From positions 82,683 through 146,682 of the forward strand of contig CAYMRD010000006.1 in assembly GCA_964392775.1 (NCBI GenBank): a DNA stretch of 64,000 bases. Reading direction: 5' to 3'. Source of the stretch: UKL13-3 sp964392775 (GTDB lineage Bacteria; Bacteroidota; Bacteroidia; UKL13-3). The notes under the pieces are model-generated. The model did not search any database, had not been told where the DNA came from, and saw only the letters and a program-made list of their open reading frames with translations. A program made the translations under genes and the position numbers. Positions 41,987-50,602 of this stretch are shown piece by piece. Every line of letters begins with the position of its first letter. The stretch's first letter is position 1.

Positions 41987-42898
41987 TTATCTTCCGCTTC
42001 TGCGGCCTCCTGATTTATGATTCGATTTGCCTGCAGGTCGTCTGTTGCGGTTGTCCTGATTATTGCGGCTGGATTTAGGTGCCGAACGGTGAGCGCTTGA
42101 AGCCGGTTTAGATGAAGATGTATTTTTTGATTTGGAGCTTCCTGATTTTTTAGGTGCCGGTTTTTTCTTCTCTGCATCCGATGTCGAATCTTTCATCAAA
42201 CTGTAAAGGATATTCATCTCAGCTTCTGTGAGGTCACGCCAATCGCCAACGGGCAAACCTTTCAATCCAATATTCATAATGCGCACTCGTTCCAGTTTGG
42301 TTACTTCGTATCCAAAGTACTCGCACATTCTGCGTATTTGTCTGTTTAAACCTTGTACCAAAATAATGCGGAACACAGCGGGGCCTTCCTGTACCACCTT
42401 GCATTTTTTTGTGGTGACCCCCATGATCGGAACGCCATTGGCCATACTTTGGATCACGGTATCTGTCAATGGTTTGTTTACGGTTACCACATATTCTTTT
42501 TCGTGGTTGTTACCGGCACGCAATATCTTGTTTACCAAATCTCCGTTATTGGTCAAAAAAATCAATCCTTGAGAGTCTTTATCCAAACGGCCAATCGGGA
42601 AAATACGTTTGCTGTGGTTTACAAATTGTACAATATTATCGCGCACACCTTCTTCGGTAGTTGATGTAACACCCACGGGTTTATTGAGTGCAATAAAGAT
42701 GATGTCTTCGCCTTTGCGTGGTTCCAGTTCATTCCCGTTCACACGTACACGGTCGCCCACTTTTACCTGATCGCCCACATTGGCTTTACGCCCGTTGATA
42801 AACACGTTTCCTTGTTCAATATAACGGTCGGCTTCGCGCCTTGAACACAGGCCACTTTCACTGATGAATTTATTGAGGCGAACGGTTGATGGTTGCAT
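41987..42898 (-). CDS. rluF: 23S rRNA pseudouridine synthase RluF-like
   Basis: Isomerises uridine in 23S rRNA (U2604 in E. coli). An N-terminal S4 domain (RLNKFISESGLCSRREADRY, about 7-26) precedes the RsuA-type catalytic domain with GRLDKDSQGLIFLTN (catalytic Asp, about 98-112). GLNRQIRRMCEYFGYEVTKL (about 183-202) is typical of RluF. Residues about 240-303 form a Lys/Ser/Arg/Asn-rich disordered tail (KKPAPKKSGSSKSKNTSSSK...) ending in RRSGR, likely an RNA-binding extension, as seen in other Bacteroidota. The ATG at 42898 is preferred to an upstream TTG. It heads an rluF-rlmF operon. Confidence 0.9.
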   Translation of the reverse strand: MQPSTVRLNKFISESGLCSRREADRYIEQGNVFINGRKANVGDQVKVGDRVRVNGNELEPRKGEDIIFIALNKPVGVTSTTEEGVRDNIVQFVNHSKRIFPIGRLDKDSQGLIFLTNNGDLVNKILRAGNNHEKEYVVTVNKPLTDTVIQSMANGVPIMGVTTKKCKVVQEGPAVFRIILVQGLNRQIRRMCEYFGYEVTKLERVRIMNIGLKGLPVGDWRDLTEAEMNILYSLMKDSTSDAEKKKPAPKKSGSSKSKNTSSSKPASSAHRSAPKSSRNNQDNRNRRPAGKSNHKSGGRRSGR

Positions 42899-43346
42899 GG
42901 TGTGCAAGGTAGTAAATTCAGTTGATTAAGTAATTGGGTTGATTAGGTTGGTTGGGAGGAGGGAAGTTGGAGGATGGATGTTAGAAGACGGAAGGTGGCT
43001 GCGCGGAGCCGAAGCTACAGTTAGATGTTAGAAATTGGAAGTTTGTGTTTGGGTCATGTCATGTCTAAAGGAGCGGAGTCGAGACATGTGCGTGGGAAAC
43101 AACTCTGTGCTCCTTTGAATTCTCTCTGTGTGAAATCCTCGCGACTGTTTCACACAGAGCATACGGAGAAGACACAGAGTACCACAGAGGCTATCCCTGC
43201 GCCTCTCAACTCTGACTCTGCGGCTTTGCGTGAACCCCAAAGATGCTTCATCACATGCTTCGATGAACTCAGCATGACAAACAAAAAAGCCATACTCGTT
43301 TGAATATGGCTTTGCCTGAGGCTTCGGTAAACTCAGCCTGACAATT
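42899..43346. repeat. Gene-free spacer with several hairpin repeat families
   Basis: 448 nt with no gene. Contents: TAATTGGGTTGATTAGGTTGG words, GGAAGTTGGAGGATGGATG words (42961-42979), GGTGGCTGCGCGGAGCCGAAGCTAC (42994-43017), CATGTCT...AGACATG (43060-43088), CTCTGTGTGAAA/TTTCACACAGAG with a 12-nt loop (43124-43159), CACAGAG words (43171-43189), CATGCT...AGCATG (43254-43276), the pgm terminator and AGGCT...AGCCT (43319-43339). Confidence 0.75.
43282..43313 (-). terminator. Rho-independent terminator of the phosphohexomutase gene
   Basis: Stem AAAGCCATA/TATGGCTTT with a 10-nt loop containing CTCGTTT. On the minus strand it is followed by TTTTTTG, so it ends the gene that stops at 43347. The loop core CTCGTTT is shared with hairpin copies A-C. 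Confidence 0.8.
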
Positions 43347-44750
43347 TTACGCTAAGATGGTTTGTTTACACGTTTCCAAAATAGCTTCTGCTTTTTCTTG
43401 AGTAGATGATTCGCTGTACACACGTAATACAGGTTCTGTACCACTGGCACGTATCATCACCCATTCGCCATTACCCAAGTGGAATTTGAATCCATCAATG
43501 GTTTCTACTTTTTCAATTTTGTAGTTACCAAAGGTTGTGTATTTACCGGCTTTACAATTGGCTAATACGCTTTGTTTTATTTCTTCGGTGATATGTAAGT
43601 CGATACGGCCCATGGCAAAACTGCCCACCACATCATATACTTCCTGAATCAACTCATCGAGGCTTTTGCCTGTTTTGGCCATAAACTCCCAAAGGGTTAG
43701 GCCAATCCAAATACCATCGCGCTCAGGAATATATCCTTGGATGGCAATACCTCCGCTTTCTTCTCCACCCACCAATACATTTTCGGTTACCATTTTATCG
43801 CAGATGTATTTGAAACCAATCTTGGTGATTTCAATATCCAGCCCATAAGCTTTGGCTAGTTGCGTAATTTTAGATGTAGCACTGAAAGTTGTAATCACTT
43901 TACCACTCATGCCTTTGTATTTGTGCAGGTAATGCACCAGCAATAAGATGATATGGTGCGAATCAACGAACTCTCCCTTTTTATTGTATAACCCAATACG
44001 GTCGGCATCTCCATCAGTTACCAAACCGCAGTCAATGTCTTCGCTTTCTTTAATGAGCTCACTGAACTCAGCAAGGTTTTTATGAATAGGCTCCGGAGCC
44101 TGACCATCAAATCCTGGGTTTTCTTCGCAATGCAAAAAGGTGATATCCGGAAACAACCTGCGCATGGCGTTTTGTCCCGCACCGTACATGGCATCGTAGG
44201 CAAACTCCATTCCGCTGTTTTTGATGGCGGCTAAGTCAAATTTGCTTTCTACTTCGTTTACGTAAAGTGTTTCCAAATCCACATATTCAATCATGCCTGC
44301 TTGTACTAAAGCAGAGATGGATTGCAAAGATGTGTTAACTGCATCAGGAATGAGTTGTTCTACTTCATCAATTACAGCAGGACTTGATGGTCCGCCATAA
44401 TGCGCTTTCAGTTTATATCCGCTGTAAGCAGGAGGATTGTGGCTGGCAGTGATAATCACACCTAATGCAGCACCATGTTTTACAGCACCTAAACTGATCA
44501 TAGGTGTTGAAACAAATCCTTTAGCCAATTTTACCTTGATACCATTGGCACACATGATTTGTGCAACCGTTTCTGCAAACAATTCACCGGCAAAACGGCA
44601 ATCGTGACCGAGTACAATGTTTAAATTATCGGGGTGATTTTTTTTGATATAATCGGCCGTTCCCTGTGCTACACGTTTTACGTTGTCAACGGTAAATTCG
44701 GCAGCAATAATGCCGCGCCATCCGTCTGTTCCAAATTTTATTTGATACAT
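43347..44750 (-). CDS. Phosphoglucomutase/phosphomannomutase family protein
   Basis: Interconverts hexose 1- and 6-phosphates, feeding nucleotide-sugar synthesis. The 467-aa protein has all four alpha-D-phosphohexomutase domains: start FGTDGWRGIIA (about 6-16), the active-site serine loop ITASHNPPAYSGYK (about 99-112), the metal-binding DGDADRIGL (about 243-251), the sugar-specificity loop GGEESGGIA (about 328-336) and the phosphate-binding RASGTEPVLRVY near the C-terminus. GEESGG is shared by glucose- and mannose-active forms, so the preferred sugar is open. Palindromic AGACGCAT repeats lie just upstream. Confidence 0.92.
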   Translation of the reverse strand: MYQIKFGTDGWRGIIAAEFTVDNVKRVAQGTADYIKKNHPDNLNIVLGHDCRFAGELFAETVAQIMCANGIKVKLAKGFVSTPMISLGAVKHGAALGVIITASHNPPAYSGYKLKAHYGGPSSPAVIDEVEQLIPDAVNTSLQSISALVQAGMIEYVDLETLYVNEVESKFDLAAIKNSGMEFAYDAMYGAGQNAMRRLFPDITFLHCEENPGFDGQAPEPIHKNLAEFSELIKESEDIDCGLVTDGDADRIGLYNKKGEFVDSHHIILLLVHYLHKYKGMSGKVITTFSATSKITQLAKAYGLDIEITKIGFKYICDKMVTENVLVGGEESGGIAIQGYIPERDGIWIGLTLWEFMAKTGKSLDELIQEVYDVVGSFAMGRIDLHITEEIKQSVLANCKAGKYTTFGNYKIEKVETIDGFKFHLGNGEWVMIRASGTEPVLRVYSESSTQEKAEAILETCKQTILA

Positions 44751-44782
44751 TTTTTTATCTAATAGGTTTATTTAACATACGT

Positions 44783-44880
44783 AGAGACGCATAACTATGC
44801 GTCTCTAGCAGACGCATGTATGCGTCATTACAATTTTATTTATGCGTATCGATAATCAGGAGACGCATAATTATGCGTCT
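44783..44880. repeat. Cluster of three AGACGCAT palindromes
   Basis: AGAGACGCAT/ATGCGTCTCT (44783-44806, 4-nt loop), GACGCAT/ATGCGTC (44811-44826, 2-nt loop) and the perfect 20-bp palindrome AGACGCATAATTATGCGTCT (44861-44880), plus a lone TATGCGTAT (44841-44849). They fill the spacer between the phosphohexomutase start and the acyl-CoA dehydrogenase stop. Confidence 0.85.
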
Positions 44881-46113
44881 TTACGCAAACGCGTTGATAC
44901 CGGTAATATCCATACCTGTAATCAACAGGTGGATATCATGTGTTCCTTCGTAGGTTACAACCGATTCCAAGTTCATCATGTGGCGCATAATTGGGTATTC
45001 GCCTGTGATGCCCATTCCACCCAGCATCTGGCGGGCATTGCGCGCTACGTTTAATGCAAGATCCACGTTGTTACGTTTAGCCATACTGATCTGTGCTGGT
45101 GTTGCACGTCCTTCGTTCATCAATACACCCAATCTCCAGGTTAGCAATTGCGCTTTGGTAATTTCGGTCAGCATCTCGGCTAATTTCTTTTGTTGCAACT
45201 GGAATCCACCAATCGGGCGACCAAACTGTTCGCGCTCCATGGAATAACGAACGGCTGTATCGTAACAATCCATAGCTGCTCCCAAAGCTCCCCAGCTAAT
45301 TCCGTAGCGGGCACTGTTCAAGCAAGTCAATGGACCTTTTAATCCTTCAACACCCGGTAAAATATTTTCTTTGGGAACTTTCACATCATTGAACACCAAT
45401 TCTCCGGTTGCTGATGCACGTAAGCTCCATTTGTTATGCGTTTCAGGAGTGGAAAATCCTTCCATGCCACGCTCAACGATAATTCCTTTAATTTTCCCTT
45501 CTTCGTTTTTAGCCCATACAACAGCTACATCGGCATACGGTGAGTTAGAGATCCACATTTTGGCACCATTCAAAATCACATGTTTACCATCTCCCGCATC
45601 GCGAAAATTGGTGGTCATGCCCGCTGGGTTTGAACCGTGGTTTGGTTCAGTCAACCCGAAACAACCCAACCATTCGCCTTTAGCCAGTTTAGGTAGATAT
45701 TTATGTTTTTGCTCTTCGCTGCCAAATTTATAAATAGGGTACATTACCAGCGAACCTTGTACCGATGCGGTAGAACGAACACCTGAATCGCAGCGCTCCA
45801 ATTCCTGCATCATGATTCCGTAGGTGATATAATCCATACCTCCGCAGCCGTATTCAACCGGCAATTGCGGACCAAAGCATCCTAAATCACCTAATTGTTT
45901 AACCATCTGGTAAGGGAACAATGCTTTTTGAGCAACGTCCTCAATGATTGGAGAAAGTTCTTTCTTCACATAATCGCGCACCATGCTGCGTACCATTTTT
46001 TGCTCATCATTGAGCAATTCATCCATCAGGTAATAATCAGGATGATTGTATTGATCCGGTTTATTGGATTTGTGAAACTGTTCGGTTGTTGGAGTGGCCT
46101 TTGTGCTGCTCAT
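44881..46113 (-). CDS. gcdH: Acyl-CoA dehydrogenase, probable glutaryl-CoA dehydrogenase
   Basis: An FAD-dependent enzyme, probably oxidising and decarboxylating glutaryl-CoA to crotonyl-CoA in lysine and tryptophan breakdown. 410 aa with the full acyl-CoA dehydrogenase fold: N-terminal helices, beta domain (CFGLTEPNHGSNPAGM, about 150-165; WISNSPYADVAVVWAK) and a C-terminal helical domain. GCDH-like marks are RSTASVQGSLVMYPIYKFGS (substrate Arg region, about 113-132) and the catalytic Glu in TYEGTHDIHLLI (about 391-402). A different short-chain substrate is possible. A TATTTTCG box lies about 22 nt upstream. No electron-transfer flavoprotein genes are nearby. Confidence 0.85.
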   Translation of the reverse strand: MSSTKATPTTEQFHKSNKPDQYNHPDYYLMDELLNDEQKMVRSMVRDYVKKELSPIIEDVAQKALFPYQMVKQLGDLGCFGPQLPVEYGCGGMDYITYGIMMQELERCDSGVRSTASVQGSLVMYPIYKFGSEEQKHKYLPKLAKGEWLGCFGLTEPNHGSNPAGMTTNFRDAGDGKHVILNGAKMWISNSPYADVAVVWAKNEEGKIKGIIVERGMEGFSTPETHNKWSLRASATGELVFNDVKVPKENILPGVEGLKGPLTCLNSARYGISWGALGAAMDCYDTAVRYSMEREQFGRPIGGFQLQQKKLAEMLTEITKAQLLTWRLGVLMNEGRATPAQISMAKRNNVDLALNVARNARQMLGGMGITGEYPIMRHMMNLESVVTYEGTHDIHLLITGMDITGINAFA

Positions 46114-46134
46114 ATCTTTGTATAAATAAGGCTG

Positions 46135-46142
46135 CGAAAATA
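46135..46142 (-). promoter_or_regulatory. Putative -7 box of gcdH (TATTTTCG)
   Basis: Minus-strand TATTTTCG 21 nt before the ATG, in the same form as upstream of tyrS. Confidence 0.45.
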
Positions 46143-46289
46143 GGGTATTTTTTGCGAAAAAGTTGATTGGTTGATTATGTAAATTATGTTGATTAAGTTA
46201 GCTGTGTTTTCAGGGGGTAGGAGGATAATGACCTAATTAGCTTAATTGTCATAAAACCATAACCAGAAAGCCATAAAACCACACAATAC

Positions 46290-46637
46290 ATGCAATACAC
46301 AACCTCACTTACCGGACTCGAATTTTACGCATACCACGGTTTATATGTGGAGGAGCGGGTGATAGGCGCTACTTTTAGAGTGGATATCAAGGTAGAACAG
46401 GAAATTGATAAACCCATTCAAAAGCTTGACGAAGCGGCTAATTATGAGGTTCTATTTGCGATTGCCAAGGAAGAGATGGCCCACACTCAGGAATTAATCG
46501 AAACAGTTGCTCAAAACATGCTGCAACGCATCAAAATACTTTATACCCATGCGCAACGCATTGAGGTAACCGTTCACAAACCCAATCCTGCAGGCTTGTT
46601 TAAAAGCGGAGAAGCCAGCGTTACATTTTCCATTTAG
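46290..46637 (+). CDS. folB: Dihydroneopterin aldolase
   Basis: Converts 7,8-dihydroneopterin to 6-hydroxymethyl-7,8-dihydropterin and glycolaldehyde in folate synthesis. 115 aa, the usual length. Signature residues are LEFYAYHGLYVEERVIGATF (about 10-29, with the HG...E active-site region), YEVLFAIAKEEM, LIETVAQNML (Glu-Thr, about 71-80), VTVHKPNPAGL (catalytic Lys and Pro, about 97-107). It is alone on the plus strand between convergent minus-strand operons and is followed by a bidirectional terminator. Confidence 0.95.
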   Translation: MQYTTSLTGLEFYAYHGLYVEERVIGATFRVDIKVEQEIDKPIQKLDEAANYEVLFAIAKEEMAHTQELIETVAQNMLQRIKILYTHAQRIEVTVHKPNPAGLFKSGEASVTFSI

Positions 46638-46646
46638 GTATAAAAC

Positions 46647-46681
46647 AAAAAAGTCCTGAAACACCGTTGCAGGACTTTTTT
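46647..46681. terminator. Bidirectional terminator between folB and actF
   Basis: Stem AAAAAAGTCCTG/CAGGACTTTTTT around an 11-nt loop. It closes both folB and the actABCDEF operon. Confidence 0.88.
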
Positions 46682-46699
46682 AATATGATACGATTCGGA

Positions 46700-48010
46700 T
46701 TAAACTCCGGTATCGTGTAATAAACTTTCTTTTAAGAAAGGATGTTTAGTAGGGTAAGTATTACCTTTTGATAAAGCGTTCAATACAATGTACAAGAATA
46801 ATCCTGCAAATAAGGCCAGGAATCCGATTTCCATCATACCCACACCTTGTGAAGGTACTTCCAAAATTCCGGTTGGGTTATGATCAGTTACATCAGTTGC
46901 TAAGTTCATAGCACCCGGCATAATCATCAGATACATATCGTTCCAGTGACCAATTAAGATAACCGCTCCTACAAACGCACCCAATCTTGGATTACGTTTT
47001 GCGCTTCTTCTCATAAAGAAGAAGAACGGAACGATAAAGTTACATACCAGATTAAAGTAGAAAGAGAATTGGTACGAACCATACATACGTGGTTGGTAAT
47101 ATGCAACCTCTTCAGGAATATTTGCGTACCAGATCAACAAGAACTGAGCAACCCACATATAGGTCCAGAACATTGAAACGGCAAATACCCATTTACCCAA
47201 ATCGTGTTGGTGCTCATCGGTAACAATACCATCGAGGTATCCGTTTGCGCGGAGGTACCATGTAAGCAAATAAATGATGGTCATTGCACTGGCCCAAGCC
47301 GAAGCAAAGTTGTAAATGGTAAAGATGGTTGAATACCAGTGTGCATCAGTACTCATTGTAATATCCCAAACAAACATCGAGAAGGTAAATCCGAAGATTA
47401 CCATGAATGCTGCTGATAAGCGGTAGGTTTTATCGAAGTTGGTCAATCCGCCAACAGCATCTTCGTTATGTGAATACTTGCGGAACATAGAAGCTGCCCA
47501 AGTCCAGAACCCTGTAAAGATAGCTACGCGTGCCAGGAAAAATCCTTTGTTGAGGTACCAGGTTTTTTTAGCAAGCAATGGATCCATTTCCATCACACCA
47601 TCGTGTGCCCAGTGGTAAATACCACCGTGGAATACCATTAAGCTTAAGAACACAACTACAAATACTGTAATTGCACCTGCAGGCATAAATGCGATAACGG
47701 CTTCTATCACCCTACGTACGGCTACGTACCAGCCTGCATTGGCAAGTTGGTTGATAGCTAAGAAAGCAGTTGCTGTAGCAGCGATAACGAAGAAGAAATA
47801 TCCGTTGTACAATACACTAGCCAATAAGCGTTTAATTGGTAAGTGGTGATTTTGTTCAGCAGTCAGTCCTTCAATGTTTGGATGGTAGGTAAAGAATCCA
47901 ATCAGACCCAATACCAACCCTGCACCCATCAATATAAAAGCTAATTTTTTAGCCTTATCTGTGAACGTAAATTTTTCGTCTCTGATTTGAACGGTTGTTG
48001 TATGTCCCAT
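46700..48010 (-). CDS. actF: Alternative complex III membrane subunit ActF
   Basis: Quinol-binding-type integral membrane subunit of alternative complex III, which oxidises menaquinol and passes electrons to a cytochrome c or oxidase. 436 aa with about ten hydrophobic helices, the NrfD/PsrC-like fold shared with ActC. Features include LGLIGFFTYHPNIEGLTAEQ (about 39-58), GAITVFVVVFLSLMVFHGG and a long internal stretch WYLRANGYLDG. It is the last gene of actA-B-C-D-E-F. No cytochrome oxidase gene follows, because convergent folB and a terminator close the operon. Confidence 0.9.
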   Translation of the reverse strand: MGHTTTVQIRDEKFTFTDKAKKLAFILMGAGLVLGLIGFFTYHPNIEGLTAEQNHHLPIKRLLASVLYNGYFFFVIAATATAFLAINQLANAGWYVAVRRVIEAVIAFMPAGAITVFVVVFLSLMVFHGGIYHWAHDGVMEMDPLLAKKTWYLNKGFFLARVAIFTGFWTWAASMFRKYSHNEDAVGGLTNFDKTYRLSAAFMVIFGFTFSMFVWDITMSTDAHWYSTIFTIYNFASAWASAMTIIYLLTWYLRANGYLDGIVTDEHQHDLGKWVFAVSMFWTYMWVAQFLLIWYANIPEEVAYYQPRMYGSYQFSFYFNLVCNFIVPFFFFMRRSAKRNPRLGAFVGAVILIGHWNDMYLMIMPGAMNLATDVTDHNPTGILEVPSQGVGMMEIGFLALFAGLFLYIVLNALSKGNTYPTKHPFLKESLLHDTGV

Positions 48011-48038
48011 TTTCAGTAATGCGTTTTAAATTGTGGTT

Positions 48039-48641
48039 TTATTTAGTTGCAGCAGTTGTAGCAGTATTTACACCACCCAGCTCATAAATGTAGTGAACAA
48101 CTTGCCAGCGTTGCATTGGCGTTAATACGCTTCCGTATGAGCCCATCAAGTTTTTACCATGTGTAATGGAGTAAAATGCTTTACCCGGATTGATAGTTGG
48201 TAAACGATCTCCATAAGCCGGAGCCTGAGGATATTTACCATCGGCAACGATGGTACCTTTACCCAATCCATCCTCACCATGGCAAGGTGTACAGTTAATA
48301 TTAAACAAACGTTTTCCTTCAGCAAGGTTATGTGCTGATTTTGGAAGCGGGTTGCTCAATGACGAAGAGGCTTCGTAGGCTTCGTTCGACTTAGGCATAT
48401 TATAAGTTGCGTAGTCCATCTGCCCACGAGCGATGGTTCCTTTAACAGGCTCACGCATGTTCATTCCATGAGGATTGATGGTATTCGGCTTTTCTTCTAA
48501 TTGTGTTACCGGCTCGTAAGCAAACGAATTGTACATATTCGGAGCAAACTCAACTCCCGGATTATCGCCACCCGCTGTGCAGGCAGTGAATAAAGCAGCC
48601 ATACCGGCCAAGGCAAAAAGGGTATATACTGTTTTCTTCAT
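48039..48641 (-). CDS. actE: Alternative complex III monohaem cytochrome c subunit ActE
   Basis: A lipid-anchored c-type cytochrome. 200 aa with a signal peptide and lipobox (LFTAC, about residues 17-21), one haem motif CTPCHGEDG (about 116-124) and a possible distal Met in LMGSYGSVLTPMQRW (about 165-179). NPHGMNMREPVKGTIARGQM near residues 56-75 is a recurrent ActE feature. It would face the periplasm and accept electrons from the ActA/ActB arm. It lies 3 nt downstream of actD. Confidence 0.9.
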   Translation of the reverse strand: MKKTVYTLFALAGMAALFTACTAGGDNPGVEFAPNMYNSFAYEPVTQLEEKPNTINPHGMNMREPVKGTIARGQMDYATYNMPKSNEAYEASSSLSNPLPKSAHNLAEGKRLFNINCTPCHGEDGLGKGTIVADGKYPQAPAYGDRLPTINPGKAFYSITHGKNLMGSYGSVLTPMQRWQVVHYIYELGGVNTATTAATK

Positions 48642-48643
48642 AA

Positions 48644-49165
48644 TTAAATCTCGTTAGACCTTTCTTTTACTTCCAATGCACCACCCGAAACAAAAACTTG
48701 TTCCAATGCTTTTACATCAGTTTTGCTGTTAACGTTTACGGCAATTACAAAACGGTCGTCTGTTACACGGATATCCATTACATCCGTATTGCGACCGAAG
48801 AACATTCTGCTTACAAAAAAGAAGCATCCCACCATACCAAATGCAGTGAAGAGGATAGACAACTCAAACGTAATTGGAATATATGTAGGAATGTGTAAAG
48901 ATGGTTTACCTCCGATGTTCATCTGCCAGTCGAAGTAAGAGGCAAAGGTTTGCAAGGTAACAGCCGATATTAAACCGATCATCGCAAACACAAAAGCGGC
49001 AGTAGATAAGCGGGTTCTTTTTACACCAATTACTTTATCGAGGTTATGCACAGCAAACGGGGTGTACACATCATGAACATCGTACCCTGATTTTACCAAA
49101 TGTTCAGTTACTGAGAATACGGTATCGGGGTTATCGTAAACCCCAAGCATCATTTTATTAGCCAT
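48644..49165 (-). CDS. actD: Alternative complex III subunit ActD (DUF3341)
   Basis: A 173-aa DUF3341 membrane subunit of alternative complex III. It has a soluble N-terminal domain (MLGVYDNPDTVFSVTEHLVKSGYDVHDVYTPFAVH), two transmembrane helices (about 57-77 and 98-121) and a C-terminal soluble part (ITDDRFVIAVNVN-type). The ATG at 49165 overlaps the actC stop by 8 nt, showing coupling; longer frames into actC would add a His/Met-rich, non-family start. Probable role: scaffold for the membrane arm. Confidence 0.9.
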   Translation of the reverse strand: MANKMMLGVYDNPDTVFSVTEHLVKSGYDVHDVYTPFAVHNLDKVIGVKRTRLSTAAFVFAMIGLISAVTLQTFASYFDWQMNIGGKPSLHIPTYIPITFELSILFTAFGMVGCFFFVSRMFFGRNTDVMDIRVTDDRFVIAVNVNSKTDVKALEQVFVSGGALEVKERSNEI

Positions 49166-50570
49166 GTGCTGCATCTCCTTTCTCTGCGTGAGCAGTATGG
49201 GCAGCATCGTGATGATGATCATCATGAGCGTGAGTAGGAATGATTGATTTTACTTCAGCCATATTAATTGTAGGTAAGTATTTTGTGAATAGGAAGTACA
49301 GGGTGAAGAACAATCCGAATGAACCGATTAAGATCGCAACCTCAGTAACAGTTGGCGTATACATCGTCCAGCTCGAAGGAAGGAAATCACGGTGCAATGA
49401 GGTAACGATAATTACGAAACGCTCGAACCACATACCGATGTTTACGATGATTGACATCAAGAAGATGAACCAAGGTGTAGAACGGGCCCATTTGGTCCAA
49501 AACACCTGAGGTGCAATCAGGTTACAGCTCATCATAATCCAGTAGCTCCACCAGTATGGTCCGCTTGCACGGTTGATAAAGGCGTATTGTTCGTATTCAA
49601 CACCTGAATAGGCAGCTACGAAAAACTCAGTGATATAAGCCAAACCTACCATGGTACCTGTTAACATTACCACACGACACATAGCGTCTAAGTGGCCCAT
49701 GGTGATATACTCTTCTTGTTTCAACACTACACGTCCAATAACCAGGAGTGTCAATACCATTCCAAATCCGGAGAAAATCGCACCCGCAACAAAGTAAGGA
49801 GGGAAGATGGTAGTATGCCATCCCGGAACCAATGATGTTGCAAAGTCCATTGATACGATAGAGTGAACCGAGAATACGAGTGGAGTAGAAATACCAGCAA
49901 GGATTAACGATACCATTTCGTAACGGTGCCATGTACGGGTTGAACCGTTCCAGCCCATTGAGAAGAAGTTGTAAATGAATTTACGAATACCGGTTGCTCT
50001 GTCACGTACAGTAGCGATATCCGGAATTAAACCGATATACCAGAATACCAACGATACCGAGAAGTATGTAGAGATCGCAAATACGTCCCATACCAACGGA
50101 GAGTTAAAGTTTACCCATAATGAACCAAAAGCATTTGGCAATGGAATAGGCCAGTAAGCCACCCATGGGCGACCCATGTGCGAAAGGATAAATGATGCAG
50201 CACAAATTACAGCGAAGATGGTCATCGCCTCAGCCGAACGGTTGATGGACATACGCCATTTTTGACGGAACAATAATAGTACTGCCGAGATCAACGTACC
50301 AGCGTGACCAATACCTACCCAGAATACGAAGTTGGTAATATCAAATGCCCAACCTACTGTTTTGTTCAAACCCCATGCTCCGATACCTTCGAACATGGTC
50401 CAGGTTGTTGCTGCAATCCAGATGGCAAGTACTACAGCAGAAATACTGAAGCCTATCCACCATGATTTGCTCGCGTTGTTTTCCAATGGACGCAAAATGT
50501 CACGGGTTACATCTGCGTATGTTTTACCACCGGTTACTAATGGTTCTCTTATTGGAGATTCGTATGACAT
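49158..50570 (-). CDS. actC: Alternative complex III NrfD-like subunit ActC
   Basis: 470-aa polytopic membrane protein of the NrfD/PsrC family, the main quinol-binding membrane subunit that works with the iron-sulphur subunit ActB. About ten transmembrane helices are visible, starting with WWIGFSISAVVLAIWIAATT (about 36-55), and the loop segments HMGRPWVAYWPIPLPN and GWHTTIFPPYFVAGAIFSGFG are typical. The C-terminus is His/Asp-rich (HAHDDHHHDAAHTAH), a metal-binding-like tail. It is third in the act operon and overlaps actD by 8 nt. Confidence 0.93.
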   Translation of the reverse strand: MSYESPIREPLVTGGKTYADVTRDILRPLENNASKSWWIGFSISAVVLAIWIAATTWTMFEGIGAWGLNKTVGWAFDITNFVFWVGIGHAGTLISAVLLLFRQKWRMSINRSAEAMTIFAVICAASFILSHMGRPWVAYWPIPLPNAFGSLWVNFNSPLVWDVFAISTYFSVSLVFWYIGLIPDIATVRDRATGIRKFIYNFFSMGWNGSTRTWHRYEMVSLILAGISTPLVFSVHSIVSMDFATSLVPGWHTTIFPPYFVAGAIFSGFGMVLTLLVIGRVVLKQEEYITMGHLDAMCRVVMLTGTMVGLAYITEFFVAAYSGVEYEQYAFINRASGPYWWSYWIMMSCNLIAPQVFWTKWARSTPWFIFLMSIIVNIGMWFERFVIIVTSLHRDFLPSSWTMYTPTVTEVAILIGSFGLFFTLYFLFTKYLPTINMAEVKSIIPTHAHDDHHHDAAHTAHAEKGDAAHG

Positions 50571-50602
50571 ATAATTTTATTGATTCTTTTAACGGTTAAA
50601 AA

